NCBI GenBank assembly: GCA_029379385.1
Contig: CM055609.1
Span: forward strand, 3,844,001 to 3,908,000
Length of the DNA stretch: 64,000 nt
From: Quillaja saponaria
Lineage: Eukaryota > Streptophyta > Magnoliopsida > Fabales > Quillajaceae
Reading direction: 5' to 3'
Part shown: positions 49,397-62,300 of the stretch, one piece after another
Numbering within the stretch: position 1 is the stretch's first letter
Layout of the letters: each line of letters starts with the position of its first letter
Translations under genes and position numbers: made by a program
The notes under the pieces: model-generated
Told to the model about the DNA's origin: nothing
The model's database searches: none
What the model saw: the letters and a program-made list of their open reading frames with translations, nothing else

Positions 49397-52300
49397 ATGG
49401 TATGCAAATTCGAACCCAAGCACCTCTCCTTCCAAATTACGATTTTAGTGAGAAAGATTGAAGCTTTTCACTTTGTACTCTTGTGGGTAATGGATGTGTT
49501 TGTGATTGTTTGATTAGACAACTGGAAGTAGTGAAAGGGAGGCTGCTACTAAGGAAAATAAGCTGATTCTGTATTCATATTGGAGGAGCTCTTGCTCTTA
49601 TCGTGTCAGAATTGGCCTCAACTTGAAAGGTACAAAGAGACCCATTTCCCAAAAACTCTTGTAATTTTTATAGAATCCTTGGATTCGTCAATATTGACAT
49701 ATTTTTGCCAAATACAAGCCAATTGTGCTGGTGGGCTTTACTGTTTGTTCATATGTGCAGGCTTGAAATATGAGTACGCTTCGATCAACGTATTGAAGGG
49801 GGAGCAACGTGATCCTGGTTTGGTTTCATATTCAATTTCATTTAATTTGATATTTGTAATTGTTAGCTACAAATGCAAAAGTTTTCAAGTTAATCAAATT
49901 TAGTATGCCTGTAATAATTTGTGTGATATTGAAGTACTATGAGAATTCATAGCTTTAGCTGGTCTGTTGTATGTTATTCACTTTGCAATATATTAATCCT
50001 TAAAGTTATAGCATGTATCCCGATTACATATATTCTGATGTATTTTAGAAAACGGCTATACTAACAATTTCGAAAGTTACCCTTAAAGTCTTTATGATAA
50101 AACTTGTTCAATTTGATTTGCAAATCTAGTGTAAACTAAAGCATGAGATTTGCATTTGTCCCAAGAGGTACCACGTATTCTCTAGAATAAGTTATCTAAA
50201 CCACAATTCTTTTTATCTGTGCAGAGTTTCTGAAGCTCAATCCTATTGGCTATATTCCCGTTCTTGTGGATGGGGACATAGTACTTGCTGACTCTTTTGC
50301 CATTCTCTTGGTGAAACTCATTTTCTGTTTCCCTCGGACATGCAACTTATAATAACAGCTTTTCATGTCTGTTGAAATTTGATCAGTGACATGCTTTGTA
50401 TTTTTACTGTATTTGGAAGAAAAGTATCCTCAGCATCCTTTTCTACCTCATGATATTCATAAAAGAGCAATCAACTACCAGGTAATGCCGCATCTTTTTT
50501 AAGAACTATCTTGGTATACATGCCACATTTTACCCAATGGCTTCAAGAATTAACAGGATTTTAGAGCTTAGATATACCAAGAATATGTATGTTACAAGTT
50601 TAAGTTTCCTAACCTAATTGGATATTATTGAACTTTGTACAGCTACTTACTGTAGCTATTTTGGAGGTATGTTTCAACTTCTGATATATTTGTGTTCCCT
50701 TTTATGAAATCACGTGTAGGCTGCCAATATTGTTTCCTCAAGTATACAGCCTCTTCAAAACCTAGAAGTACTTGTATGTATGAGTGAGATTATCATTCTC
50801 CCATATTTTCCTCATCACTGATATTCAAAATTCAAAGATTATTTTGATGACATTGAGATTCATATATATTTACTTTATGGTGCATTTCCATTTACAGAAG
50901 TACATTGAGGACAAAGTTAGTCCTGATGAGAAACTTGCTTGGGCTAAATATCATATCAAAAAAGGCTTCACCGGTAACTTTGACAAAGCTAAACAATCCC
51001 CATATGCATTTATCCATGCATACATGCACCCACATTATATATGTATATATATTAATATGTGTGGAATCCATTCACAGAAGAAAATGCTAGTAGCTGTGGG
51101 CCTGTAGCTCATGAAATCAGACAACTTAAAAGGCAAATCTTTATTCTGCTGATCTTGGTCCAAAGATCCCAGTTATCTTTAAGTGAAGGAATGATTTTTG
51201 AATAACCTTTAGAAATGCTTAATCCCAACTCCGTTTTAATCTTCATTTTTGTCTCAAGTTATTAAGGGGATTAATATTTTCTTTGATTGCTTGCACATAC
51301 AGAAGATTCTATCTTAATATGGTAATTTTGTTGGAGTAAGGGAAAAGATAGCTCAAATATTAGCTACAAGCAGAGCGTTCTGTTTTTCCAACAAATGTTT
51401 ACGAGATACTCCTAATGAAAACCACCCAAATCTAATTGAATGCACTAGAAAACTTCTAACTTGCTTCTTAATCAGTATTTTATGATACTTAACATATTAA
51501 CAAGGCATGTCCCTGATAAAGTTGGTAGCTATTGCCATTAGAACTCAATGCTTAAAGATATGTGCTTGTCATAATCTGAGAACTTGTTCATAATATCTAT
51601 CAGAATAAGAATACTGGTTTAAGTCATACACGGTGGAAAATTGTTTAAATGGTCAGAAATACTAAAACTGTTGGAAAGAAGTCACTCAATAGTCTTGTCA
51701 TTGATTGGAGATGCTAGAAGGTTTAAACTGTAACCTTTTGTAATTGAATTCTTTTCCCTGCTGGCAAATAAATATATTGCTACTTGCATGTGTATCAGCA
51801 CTGGAAAAGCTTCTGAAAGACAATGCTGGGAGATATGCAACTGGGGATGAAGTCTTCCTGGTATGTTTCTCTGCTCCTATGGTTGTGTCTCTGGATTTTG
51901 TTTGCACTGTATTGCGTACTTTGAAAACCTAGGGTTTGGAAAGTCCATATATATTATAGAACTGAAACTTACAATGTGCTCAATGTGCATTTAATGAAGT
52001 CTATTCACTCTATCAATATAGATTATAGACAAAGTTTGATGTTTTCAAGTTGGCTATTATACTGAACATATGTGATACCCATCCTTGGACCTGATATTAG
52101 TTGGCTGTCTACACCTTTCTTACATATGACCAATATTTCTAGGGGCACTTCTGGGCAAACCATTCAATTGGAAGTTCCTAATCAGTATACTTTGCCTAAA
52201 ATGAAAGTTTAAAAGTAAAAATTGAAAAAAAAATAGAATTCCTATGCTAGATTGGCGTGGCACGGAGATCATAGGTAGAGAGGACCAATCCTCCCTTTCA

Positions 52301-52441
52301 GGGTTAAGATACAATGTCAAATATCTAATAAACTCCCTAAACTTTAGGAGTACAATTTGAATTTGCTCCTTAACTGTGGAACTGAAGTCTGAGAAATAAA
52401 GTATCAACCAGAGCTTCAAGTATATAGGTTTTGCCATAAAA
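47704..52441 (+). repeat. Segmental duplication, copy 1 (GSTZ block)
   Basis: Sequence from attcccaag at about 47704 to at least 52441 aligns by eye with 59307-64000: the same order of A/T-rich promoter, leader, exons and introns, with scattered substitutions and small indels. The start offset shrinks from about 11.6 kb to 11.56 kb because of indels. The right end of homology is unknown because the second copy leaves the window. Confidence 0.9.
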
Positions 52442-53262
52442 AGTTGTTAATTCTCATGTCAGCATAGAACTGATATTTCTGAGCTTTATATTGCACGTCA
52501 TAGCTGCAGTTCCTAATAGGATAGATTATTATATTATATGGTACCAAGTTAATTAGCAATCATCTAACCTAGTGACTCTTGCTTTGCAGGCAGATTTATT
52601 TTTAGCACCTCAGTTTTCGGCGGCAACAAGGTTCCATGTTGACATGGTAGTGCTCGTGTTAGAATTTCATGTACCAGTTAATTTATATAATAAATGTATT
52701 ATTTCTCTGTCCCTTGAAGCATCTTAACCAACACAAATGTGTGCATACTATACATATATATCAATATTTTCTTCAGATGCCAACGTTAACGGATGGTACT
52801 CCATGATGTTATCATATATACCTATGCTATTTTGGTGTTAAGGAATGGGACTCCATGTTTTTATCTTCTATGCCTATATTTTATCCTGTAAAACTTCTTT
52901 TTTTATCCACTCTACCTGCCTAATAATATGAAGATGCCATTTCTTGGATGTGGAGATTATATAGTGCGTAAGTTTACATTCCCTAATTGTGGTTTCAATG
53001 TGGTCAGATGTTTGTAGTTATGTACAACCGGATCCCCAAACTTCTTTTGACTGCCTAATGGTTATCATTTGTCCTCAAAATCTCAGATCCAATTGCCTCT
53101 GAATGCATCTGCTGACAATTTCTTCTCCTTCAATTTTCCTTGTAGGCAGATTTCCCTCATCTAGCAAGACTGAGTAAGGCATATAGTGAGGTACCAGCAT
53201 TCCAAGATGCAATGCCAGAAAAGCAGCCAGATACTCCCTCTAGTGCACTAGTTACTCCATGA
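49397..53262 (+). CDS. GSTZ1: Zeta-class glutathione S-transferase / maleylacetoacetate isomerase, copy 1 (one splice acceptor lost)
   Basis: GST zeta catalyses glutathione-dependent isomerisation of maleylacetoacetate in tyrosine breakdown and dechlorination of haloacids. Exons: ATG alone at 49397-49399, then 49518-49629, 49761-49817, 50225-50310, 50410-50481, 50720-50773, 50898-50973, 51799-51860, 52590-52646 and 53146-53262, about 231 residues. The active-site motif is [31 protein letters not shown] belongs to the thioredoxin-like domain, and [15 protein letters not shown] and AMPEKQPD are typical of the helical C-terminal domain. The acceptor of exon 50410 reads actg where copy 2 has acag, so the [10 protein letters not shown] exon lacks a canonical 3' site. 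Copy 1 also departs from the usual YKA-NLLKG (YASINVLKG). The start is uncertain: it rests on splicing directly after the ATG. A possible AATAAA signal is at 53419. Confidence 0.9.
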
Positions 53263-54198
53263 TCAGAGATTTGCCGCAGATGATGCAAAAGTTAACAGTT
53301 AATTGTACTTGGAGAAATTAAACTCGTTGGCTGTTTCCACCGAATGTATGTCTGCAATCTGCAACCTGCATTTTCCTTCAAGTACAATTATGTTTGTCCT
53401 AAGAAAGTGTGAAATATCAATAAAGTATCACAGTGAAGGCTCAGGATTTCAGGTTTTAAGCTGGATTATTTTTTAATGATTATTTGGTTTTACTTGTCAA
53501 TCTCATCTAGTTTAGGATTTCTAGTTTAGGATTTAAGACTAGTTGAGTTAATTTATTTTTACTTCTTAATTTCAAGCACGTTGAATGCTTGCTTTTCAAT
53601 TGGTTGACTACAGAATTTGATCTAATATCATTTTGGATCTTCTGAAGTCTCTGCTTTGTTTTTGTACTGCAATCCAACTTTTACGGTATATTGAAGAGTT
53701 TAGAAGGAAATAAGTGGAGAGGAATTTATTTGAGACTTCAAAAAAAATTATAGGAAGTAAAAGAGAGTAGAAAATATATTTTTTATTTCAGAGTTGAGGG
53801 AAAAGAAAATAAAAAACATATGTAATTACATAATTGGACTATTACACTCTTAAAATGTTCCCATAGGACAGTGGAAAATGTAATAGCAAAATAGAACTGA
53901 TAGTCAGTAACTTGGAGTATTTATTTGATCAATTTTGTCCTTGAATTTCAATTTTAACCATTACTAAATTTAGAAAATTGAACAACAACAGAAATAGATA
54001 ATATATAAAATGCCTATCCACTACTGTCTACAAGCACAAAATTAAGAACAACAAAAACAAAAATAATGGACACAATTACTTAAATATATGTTAAATCATA
54101 TAACTTTGACATGATGCCCAAACAATTTGTTCAAGAAGGCATACATGCTCTAAATGAGGACACAAAAATGCATTTTCAATAAGTCAATGGATTCAGGA
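53263..54198. other. Convergent 3' flanks of GSTZ copy 1 and the glycosylase gene
   Basis: About 0.9 kb between the stop codons of convergent genes. AATAAA at 53419-53424 is a likely GSTZ polyadenylation signal. There is a short direct repeat of tctagtttaggattt near 53506-53532. I see nothing else. Confidence 0.6.
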
Positions 54199-56501
54199 CT
54201 ATTTCCCAATAGATGCTTTCTTCCTTTTTGTACCTCTCTTCTCTGTTTTCATCTTGCTAGCAGTTATAAGCTTGTAGTCAGAGCATGGCATTTCACTTAG
54301 CTTACCAAACCTTTTCTCATAGAAGTGCCATAGTTCTGACCTGTTCAGAGGGAAAATTACGCAAGGAAGTTGGCATGGATTAGCTGCATTGCAATATTAG
54401 ATATTAAAGAATATCATAGTTGCTATAGAATTAGACAATTAGCTATCTTTTACTTACCAGTATGCCAGGAACTGATATGGAGCATAGTTTCCATAAATTT
54501 TCTCAACGTCTCTGTGAACTGTCCGAGTGGTGGATTTTTTTGCATGGAACTACATTAAGAAATAGATGTAAATTTCAAGAATATTAATCACATTTCAGTT
54601 CCAGATGGCATATGTGCAAACAAGAAAGAAACCTGTGCCAAATGTCTGATAGTCTCGGTATCAGTTGGAATGACATTGTAATATCCCATGCACATAAGCA
54701 CATTGGCACAAGTAAAAGGGCCGAAGCCATCGATTTCCTTCAGCTGGTCTGCCAGCTTGTTGTAGCTGGATAAGCCAGAATCATTGGAAACCTCCTCAAG
54801 ATGTCTTAGCTGAACCCCGCCTTGAACAATTTCTTAAGCAAGTTTCAGTATGCGATTTGCTCTGTAACCAAGTTTGCATCTTTCTGCCAGAAAATTTTCA
54901 TCAAACTTTGCTAGTTCTCTTGGGCTCGGAAAATTTCCAATCTGTCCACTAGCATAACACCCTCTCCTATGAGAGAACTGCAGACATGAATCAGCTATGC
55001 AGTCTTCAGCAGTCTGAGAAGATTTGCAATCCTGACATGCATCACCATCTACATCAGTTGGTAAAAAGCTGCTACTCAAACTCGTACCTGTTGAAAAGAC
55101 CTGGTCCATCTGCAAAGTCTCATCTTCTTCCAACTCTACTTTTCTCTCTGCAGAATTACAATTTGTGTAAACATAAGATACCTTAATGTCTCTCCTGGAC
55201 TCTTTTTCAGCTGGTGTCTTTGGAATGAAATCGTCAGTCTCAGATTTTGGACTGTCAGCGACCGTGCTTACAACTTTAGCAACTGGGAAATGGGATGAAT
55301 GACAATGCATTTCTAACTTGAGCTCACAGAGCGACTGAGCCATGCTCAAAGTCCTTGACCACCTGCAATTGTTTGGTGAGTCAACAACCTTTACCTACCG
55401 ACAATATTGACAGAAAGATACATTAGACATACACATACTGATTTAGGAGCAGCTCCAGTTCATCATTATTAAATAGGCGTGCACAATGATAGTAAACTAT
55501 TATGCACATAAATTACGATTACTGACTTTTCACTATGTGCATCCGTGAAAATTAAGCATCTGGTGCGTGCAGAGACCTGACCTCAGAAGCAACAGATGCA
55601 TAGGATTTATTAAAAATGACAAAGGATGGGGCCAAGTCTGCAGCTTGAAACACTTTTCTCCCTTCCAGAATTTACCTTACCCTCATTGGAATTATGTCAT
55701 GCAGTGTACAAGGTTTATTATAAGCTTCTAGGTGATCGAGATCATAAGACAGTTATAGGGAAAAAGCATTTGAATTGAAACAAGTATTAGTACTCACTGG
55801 CAGTTGCAGAGGAGAATACACTTAACCATATCCTCAAACAATGTGGGAGACCTAAAGACCCTTCCACTAAAGTTCCTTTCATCCTCATTATCACCATAGT
55901 TAAACATGTTAGACATCTTCTGAAACTCCTTCACAGCTCTCTCTTCTGTTTCTGACAAGCGCAGCATTCTGGACACCTGAGCCTAAGCAAATAGGAAAAA
56001 GAAACAGAATCAACTAAGAACTTAAACCCAAAATCGAATTCTGCAATCAAATCAACCCAACCCGGAAATTCAAACAATGAATCAACGAATTCATACCAGC
56101 AATGCGTGTTGTTGCAGGGAAGAGAGCGACTTTGTACCATGGACACGAACATTAAGCAAGTTCGGATGCTCTGGGGGTTGAGAAATGGTGACGAGGACCG
56201 ACCCAGCTGAAGAAAAAGACGAATAATCATCATCAACCAGACTCAAACGCAATGGACGGGTGAGGGTTTTCGAAATAGGATCCCAATGATTAGGTGCCAT
56301 CATGAACAAGCCATGGCTGCACACTGCCTTGTCCAGTCGAAAAGTCTCAGCTGCTTCCCCCAAGGGAAGCTCCAATTCGCACCATGGAAGAGTTGAGGTT
56401 CTTCTTCCTTCGTCTTCATCGTCTTCTTTACTGTGATCACATGGTTGTGTTTCTATTTCCTCCTCTTCCAAGCAATTGATTCCCATTTCTTTCGAATTCA
56501 T
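54199..56501 (-). CDS. HhH-GPD base-excision DNA glycosylase family protein (internal stop)
   Basis: Plant protein of the HhH-GPD DNA glycosylase superfamily, the fold of OGG1/AlkA/Nth enzymes that remove damaged bases; substrate not assignable here. Five exons: 56097-56501, 55798-55982, 54633-55362, 54458-54549 and 54199-54340, all in phase, 517 codons in total. The N-terminus has LDKAVCSHGLFMMAPNHWDP; exon 2 has GRVFRSPTLFEDMVKCILLCNC; exon 3 has NFPSPRELAKFDENFLAERC, LGYRANRILKLA and then the helix-hairpin-helix region LKEIDGFGPFTCANVLMCMG with the Asp of VIPTDTET. At 54834-54836 a TAA stands where relatives have Gln (KLA-stop-EIVQGG), codon 373, just before the HhH motif and catalytic Asp. 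As written, the product would be 372 residues and should be inactive. Downstream exons stay conserved and open, so the stop is recent, an allele, or an error. Exons 4-5 contain QFLAYWSELWHFYEKRFGKL and a Lys-rich tail. Confidence 0.85.
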
Positions 56502-56900
56502 TGCTTAAAGACTCAACTTTACAGCAAAGGTAGAACCTTTAAGCTACTTCTAAATTTTTTATTTTTTTTTTTCTTTACCTACTTCTAAATTAGCAACTCC
56601 TAAAAGGGTGGAAGGAATAGAAGTTGGATTTTTATTTTTATTTTAATAATAATTTTTATAAAAGTCATGTGACAAATTTATATTAGATAACAGACATAAC
56701 AAATTAAATGAAAACTACTAGAGTTTAGCTCAAGTTGGTACCTGTCCTCAAAAAAAAAATAAAAAAATTCCTAGTCACATTATCGATAGGTGACTTTAAA
56801 ATAATGATATTCACTTAATTTTAAAACCACAAGTCACCTATGACAACTTCTTAAATACATAAGTAATAATAAAAAGTTCAGAATCTTCTAAGATGGGAAA
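56502..56900. other. 5' flank of the glycosylase gene
   Basis: A/T-rich sequence upstream of the glycosylase start. It should contain the leader and promoter; no distinct element recognised. Confidence 0.45.
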
Positions 56901-57700
56901 ACATTGTTTAGAAAAATATGAAAGAAAGGAAAAGAAAAAAAATTGAAAATCCAGATTCATTAGATTTTGATCCAAATACTAAATTTTATTCTCAACAAGA
57001 AATAGATAAAATTAATCCGCAATTGAAGAAGAAGATAGAAAACCTACTGCTTCTACTTCAAATATAGAAACTCCTATGGCTACACCAATTCCTACAATCA
57101 CCTAAAAAAAAGATTTAAATAAATAAAATGTAGCAATAAATGATATATTTTTAGATTTAACAAATATTAAAATAAAATATTATGAATAGACTATTGATGA
57201 ATGGACACATCCTTGTCCATAGTTATAACTACTTATAAACAAGCTTGGTTTAAAGAAAAATTCTTGGATTTTATAGCTAGAACACTACAAGGAGACACTT
57301 TGCAATTTTTACGAAAATAGGAAAGTTATGTAAAAGGAATAGTCAGAAAACTGACTTATGTGCTAATTTTAACTCTTTTGATAAAATATTACAATAGTTT
57401 GTAGCAATTCTTAAACAAGAATTTTGTGATTATATGGATCCATATAAAATCAGTATATACTGACTAAAATAAAATTGTGACATTAAAGAACTTGAAGGGT
57501 TTTCAAAACAATTTCAAAAATATTATCTTAAACTTAATGAAGTTGAATCAAATTTTTAGCTTAACCAATATTTTCATAAATTACCACCTCCTTGGGACGA
57601 ATTATGTAACAATACATATAAATCCTTTTTAGAAAGAACAAATAGACAAGCAAAAATTTAACTTAAGTCATATATATAATTTTAGCCTAGCTTTTAATAC
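56900..57700 (+). mobile_element. Degenerate gag/coat-protein-like fragment (LTR retroelement or endogenous pararetrovirus)
   Basis: The plus strand reads, with several in-frame stops and frame changes, like the capsid/gag region of plant Ty3-like elements or of the related Caulimoviridae. The pattern is a Trp-rich N-terminal part followed by a segment with a Lys-Leu-Pro-Pro-Pro-Trp-like core near 57580-57600. It is an old broken copy: no intact frame, no visible reverse transcriptase, protease or movement protein, and no LTR. The assignment rests on pattern memory only. Confidence 0.35.
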
Positions 57701-57899
57701 CCATGCTATCTAGCAAAGTTTTAGGACTAGGTACATCAAGACAGAGCTAGCCCTAAGTCTCAAAAGTCTTCTTGCATTATCTTTACTGGTGTAGCAAATT
57801 TAAAGAAAGATGTTTTTCTCCTTCCGTTTCCGTTTCCCTTTTTTTTTTTCGGGGATTTGGGGAGGGACAGAGAAACTAAGAGAGAGAGGGTATTAAAGC

Positions 57900-59300
57900 A
57901 AGGAAAATAGCTTTAAATTCCAAACTAGTTGGGATCGACTAGATGAATCATTTTTCTCCATTCACATCGATATGCTACAATATTTTCAGTAATTCCTAGA
58001 GCAGTCATATTTTTATTGATGACTGCCCTCATGTAAGTTTCAGTCTCCCCTTACCATGTCTAACACCTGACATCTGTACCAAGGCACATTTCTTAACTAC
58101 TGCGTCTATTGGCCGACGTTAGATATGTCCAAACTAATGTAGGCGATTCTCCCTTATTTTCTCTTTAATAGGTGCTACTTTTACATTCTTACAGATCTCC
58201 ATATTCCTTATTCTATCATTTCTTGTATGTCCACTCATCTATCTCAACATTCTCATCTCGGCTACTCCCATCTTATACGAGTGTTGCTTCTTAACTGCCC
58301 AACATTCGGTACCAAACATAGCTGGTCTCACTACCATCATATAAAATTTTCCTTTCAATCTATTCAGGATTTTAGGATCACATAAAACTCCTAAAGCACT
58401 TCACCACTTCACCACTTCACCACTTCACCAACCCTGCCTTGATCCTATAGTTTACATCATGCTTAATTGCGCTATCTTTTTGTATAAATGAACCTAAATA
58501 CTTAAACACATCCTTTGTAGGGATTGTCTGACCGTCCAAAATTATTTCATTCGGGCCTCCTATAGTTTCACTGAAATTGCATTCTATATACTCAATCTAA
58601 GGCCTTTAGATTATAACGCGTTCCTCCATATTTCTAATTTGAAATTTAAACTTTCTCTAATTTCATCTATCAACATGATATCATCGACAAACAACACATA
58701 CCATGGAGCCATATCTTGAGTATTATAGATAAGTTCGTCCATGACTAAAGCAAATAGGTAAGGGCTTAAGGATGAACCTTGGTGAACATTTATCGTGATC
58801 GGGAACTCTTTAGTCATACCATCTACGGTCCGCACCCTAGTCATTACTCCCTCATACATATGTTTAATAATTTCTACATACTTAGTTGGGACTTTTTTCT
58901 TCTTGAGTACCCACCACAAGACTTGTCTTGACACTTTATCATATGTTTTTTTCTAAATCAATAAAGGTCATGTGAATATCTTTTTTCTTTTTTCTATATT
59001 TCTCCATTAATTTTCTAAGTAAGAAAATAGCTTCTATTGTAGATCATCATGGCATAAAGACAAATTAATTTTTAGAAACTAGAGTCTCATTCTAAGCCTA
59101 CGCTCAATCAATCTCTCCCACAGTTTCATTATATGACTTATAAGTTTTATTCCTTGATAATTCGTACAACTTTGAATATCTCATTTATTTTTATAAATAG
59201 GGATCAACGTACTCTTTCTCCACTCATCAGACATTTTCTTGGTTACTAAAATCTTGTTAAAAAGATTTGTAAGCCAAGTTACTCCAGTATATTCTAGGCA
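57900..59300 (-). mobile_element. LINE (non-LTR retrotransposon) reverse-transcriptase remnant
   Basis: The minus strand from about 59300 down to 57900 reads as the C-terminal half of a plant LINE reverse transcriptase. An open stretch at 58611-58934 contains VHQGSSLSPYLFALVMDELI and the catalytic-site box as FVDDIMLIDE (usual FADD). Further 3' come phrases such as GTECWAVKKQH and MLRWMSGHTRNDRIRN, and the element ends in the aactagttgggatcg tail near 57925. Stops and frame shifts interrupt it on both sides. The 5' end is missing and stops where the second GSTZ block begins. Confidence 0.82.
58399..58430. repeat. 8-bp tandem repeat (cttcacca)4
   Basis: Four perfect head-to-tail copies of cttcacca inside the LINE remnant. 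The extra units look like slippage in dead sequence. Confidence 0.85.
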
Positions 59301-59306
59301 TTCCCA

Positions 59307-62300
59307 AGTTTTTTTTCCTGTATTTTTGGGCTTTCTTGTGCATCGTATAAAAAATTATAATAATATAAGATAATTTAATTAATTTTTATATAATATTTAG
59401 CATTAATAAAATAAAATAAATTTATATTATTAATTTTTTATATTATATCTAATAATATAAATTTATATAATAAAAAAATAAAACAATAATATAATAAATA
59501 TAAAATTATATAATTTAACATATTATAAAGTTATATACAATCTTCTACTATGTGCGCCAAACAAATTCTTAGTTTATATGAGTGGAAGGAGATCCAAATC
59601 TTGAAAGCTCAGCAGGTGACACGGAAGTTAAGAAAAGACCACATATTTATGTGTACCAAATTGCCTTAGTCTCTTAACCACTCCGATAAAAGTTTGGAAC
59701 AACTCGGTAGCAATGTTAGAACTTTATCTTTTGGCAAGTAAAGCTTTTAAATATTAGTATTAATCAAAAAAGTAAATGCTCAAAAAAAAAAAAAAAAGTA
59801 ATCAAATTTTTTTTTTTCTAACAAAAATGTAATCGATTATTGGTTGAATAGAAAAAGCACAGCACAGCACATTCTTCTCATGTTGTTTGTGTTTGTGGGT
59901 GCAATTTTCCTAATAATTATATTATAAATATAAATTTTTAATTTTAATTTTAAATATGTAGATGTCTTTTCTATTTAAGCACAAAAAAATTAAAAAAATA
60001 GCATTTATACTAGTTGATGACTTGATTTAAACATAAATTTATTCTTTTTTTTTTTCTCGTAATTATCATAAAATTAATCAATAAATTAAATTAAATTTAT
60101 TCATTCGGTGCTTGTAAAATATAAAAAGTGAAAGTAAATTAATAATTTTTTGTTTAGAAAAATATATTTTGTTTATTTGTCATGAATATTCTTATACCTT
60201 TTGAGTGTAAGCCTAATCTCATTCGAAATTCGTGATTACCCCTCTCCACAAGTATTTTTCTATAGGCTCGAACTTGCAGAGGCCTCTAAACTGCTAAGTT
60301 CAAGTATGTCTTATTATTTGAATTACACATTGCTGGGTGTTTAAGAAAATATTTTAAAAATTATCAAACAACTTTAAAATGATAAAAATTACGGAAAAAA
60401 ATAAAAAAAATTATATGTAACAAAATAGTAGAAAAAAGATAATAGAAATTATATTAAAAAATAATAATTTATATTTTACATAATTAAGTTAAGAGATATG
60501 GGAGAGAATTAGTGAGTGATGTGATAAAATAATATAATTTAAAAAAGATGAAAGAATTAATAAATGATGTGATAATATTATATGTCAAAATATTAAATAA
60601 ATATATTAATAATATGTAAATATTATATTTTTTATTCTCCAAATATTAATATATTAATAATGGGTGCCCATAATTATAAAATATAAAAAATTATATATTT
60701 ATTATAATAATTTAATGTTATGTAATTAATAATTTATCATTTTTTAAAATATTGTAAATTATATTTTTTTATTACATTTGTTTGTTCTTTCATTAAACCA
60801 CCCAAAGGTTACCTTTCATTTCTTCTGAGGAGTCTTCAAGAACAGTGTCCCATCGGATAAATGATGATGGCATGCTGACGTTAAACGCAGACACCCCACA
60901 CCGCAAGACATACACACTCCAGAACCAAAATTCGATTGACTCATCGGAGATTCTCGTATCTGGGACACTGTCCGCGTAATTATGGTATGCAAATTCGAAC
61001 CCAAGCACCTCTCCTTCCAAATTACGATTTTAGTGAGAAAGATTGAAGCTTTTCACTTTGTACTCTTGTGGGTAATGGATGTGTTTGTGATTGTTTGATT
61101 AGGCAACTGGAAGTGGTGAAAGGGAGGCTGCTACTAAGGAAAATAAGCTGATTCTGTATTCATATTGGAGGAGCTCTTGCTCTTATCGTGTCAGAATTGG
61201 CCTCAACTTGAAAGGTACAAAGAGACCCATTTCCCAAAAACTCTTGTAATTTTTATAGAATCCTTGGATTCGTCAATATTGACATCTTTATTCCAAATAC
61301 AAGCCAATTGTGCTGGTGGGCTTTACTGTTTGTTCATATGTGCAGGCTTGAAATATGAGTACAAAGCGATCAACTTATTGAAGGGGGAGCAACGTGATCC
61401 TGGTTTGGTTTCATATTCAATTTCATTTAATTTGATATTTGTAATTGTTAGCTACAAATGCAAAAGTTTTCAATTTAATCAAATTTAGTATGCCTGTAAT
61501 AATTTGTGTGATATTGAAGTACTATGAGAATTCATAGCTTTAGCTGGTCTGTTGTATGTTATTCACTTTGCAATATATTAATCCTTAAAGTTATCGCATG
61601 TATCCCGATTCCATATATTCTGATGTATTTTAGAAAACGGCTATACTAACAATCTCGGAAGTTACCTTAAAGTCTTTATGATAAAACTTGTTCAATTTGA
61701 TTTGCAAATCTAGTGTAAACTAAAGCATGAGATTTGCATTTGTCCCAAGAGGTACCACGTATTCTTTAGAATAAGTTATCTAAACCACAATTCTTTTTAT
61801 CTGTGCAGAGTTTCTGAAGCTCAATCCTATTGGCTATATTCCCGTTCTTGTGGATGGGGACATAGTACTTGCTGACTCTTTTGCCATTCTCTTGGTGAAA
61901 CTCATTTTCTGTTTCCCTTGGACATGCAACTTATAATAACACCTTTTCATGTCTGTTGAAATTTGATCAGTGACATGCTTTGTATTTTTACAGTATTTGG
62001 AAGAAAAGTATCCTCATCATCCTTTTCTGCCTCATGATATTCATAAAAGAGCAATCAACTACCAGGTAATGCCACATCTTTTTTAAGAACTATCTTGGTA
62101 TACATGCCACATTATACCCAATGGCTTCAAGAATTAACAGGATTTTAGGGCTTAGATATACCAAGAATATGTATGTTACAAGTTTAAGTTTCCTAACCTA
62201 ATTGGATATTATTGAACTTTGTACAGCTACTTACTGTAGCTATTTTGGAGGTATGTTTCAACTTCTGATATTATTGTGTTCCCTTTTATGAAATCTCGTG

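Noticed and set aside
49231..49435. Minus-strand frames repeated at 60793-61020, conserved between the two copies
   Set aside because: Conservation is explained by the recent GSTZ duplication. The sequence lies in the GSTZ leader and shows no protein family.
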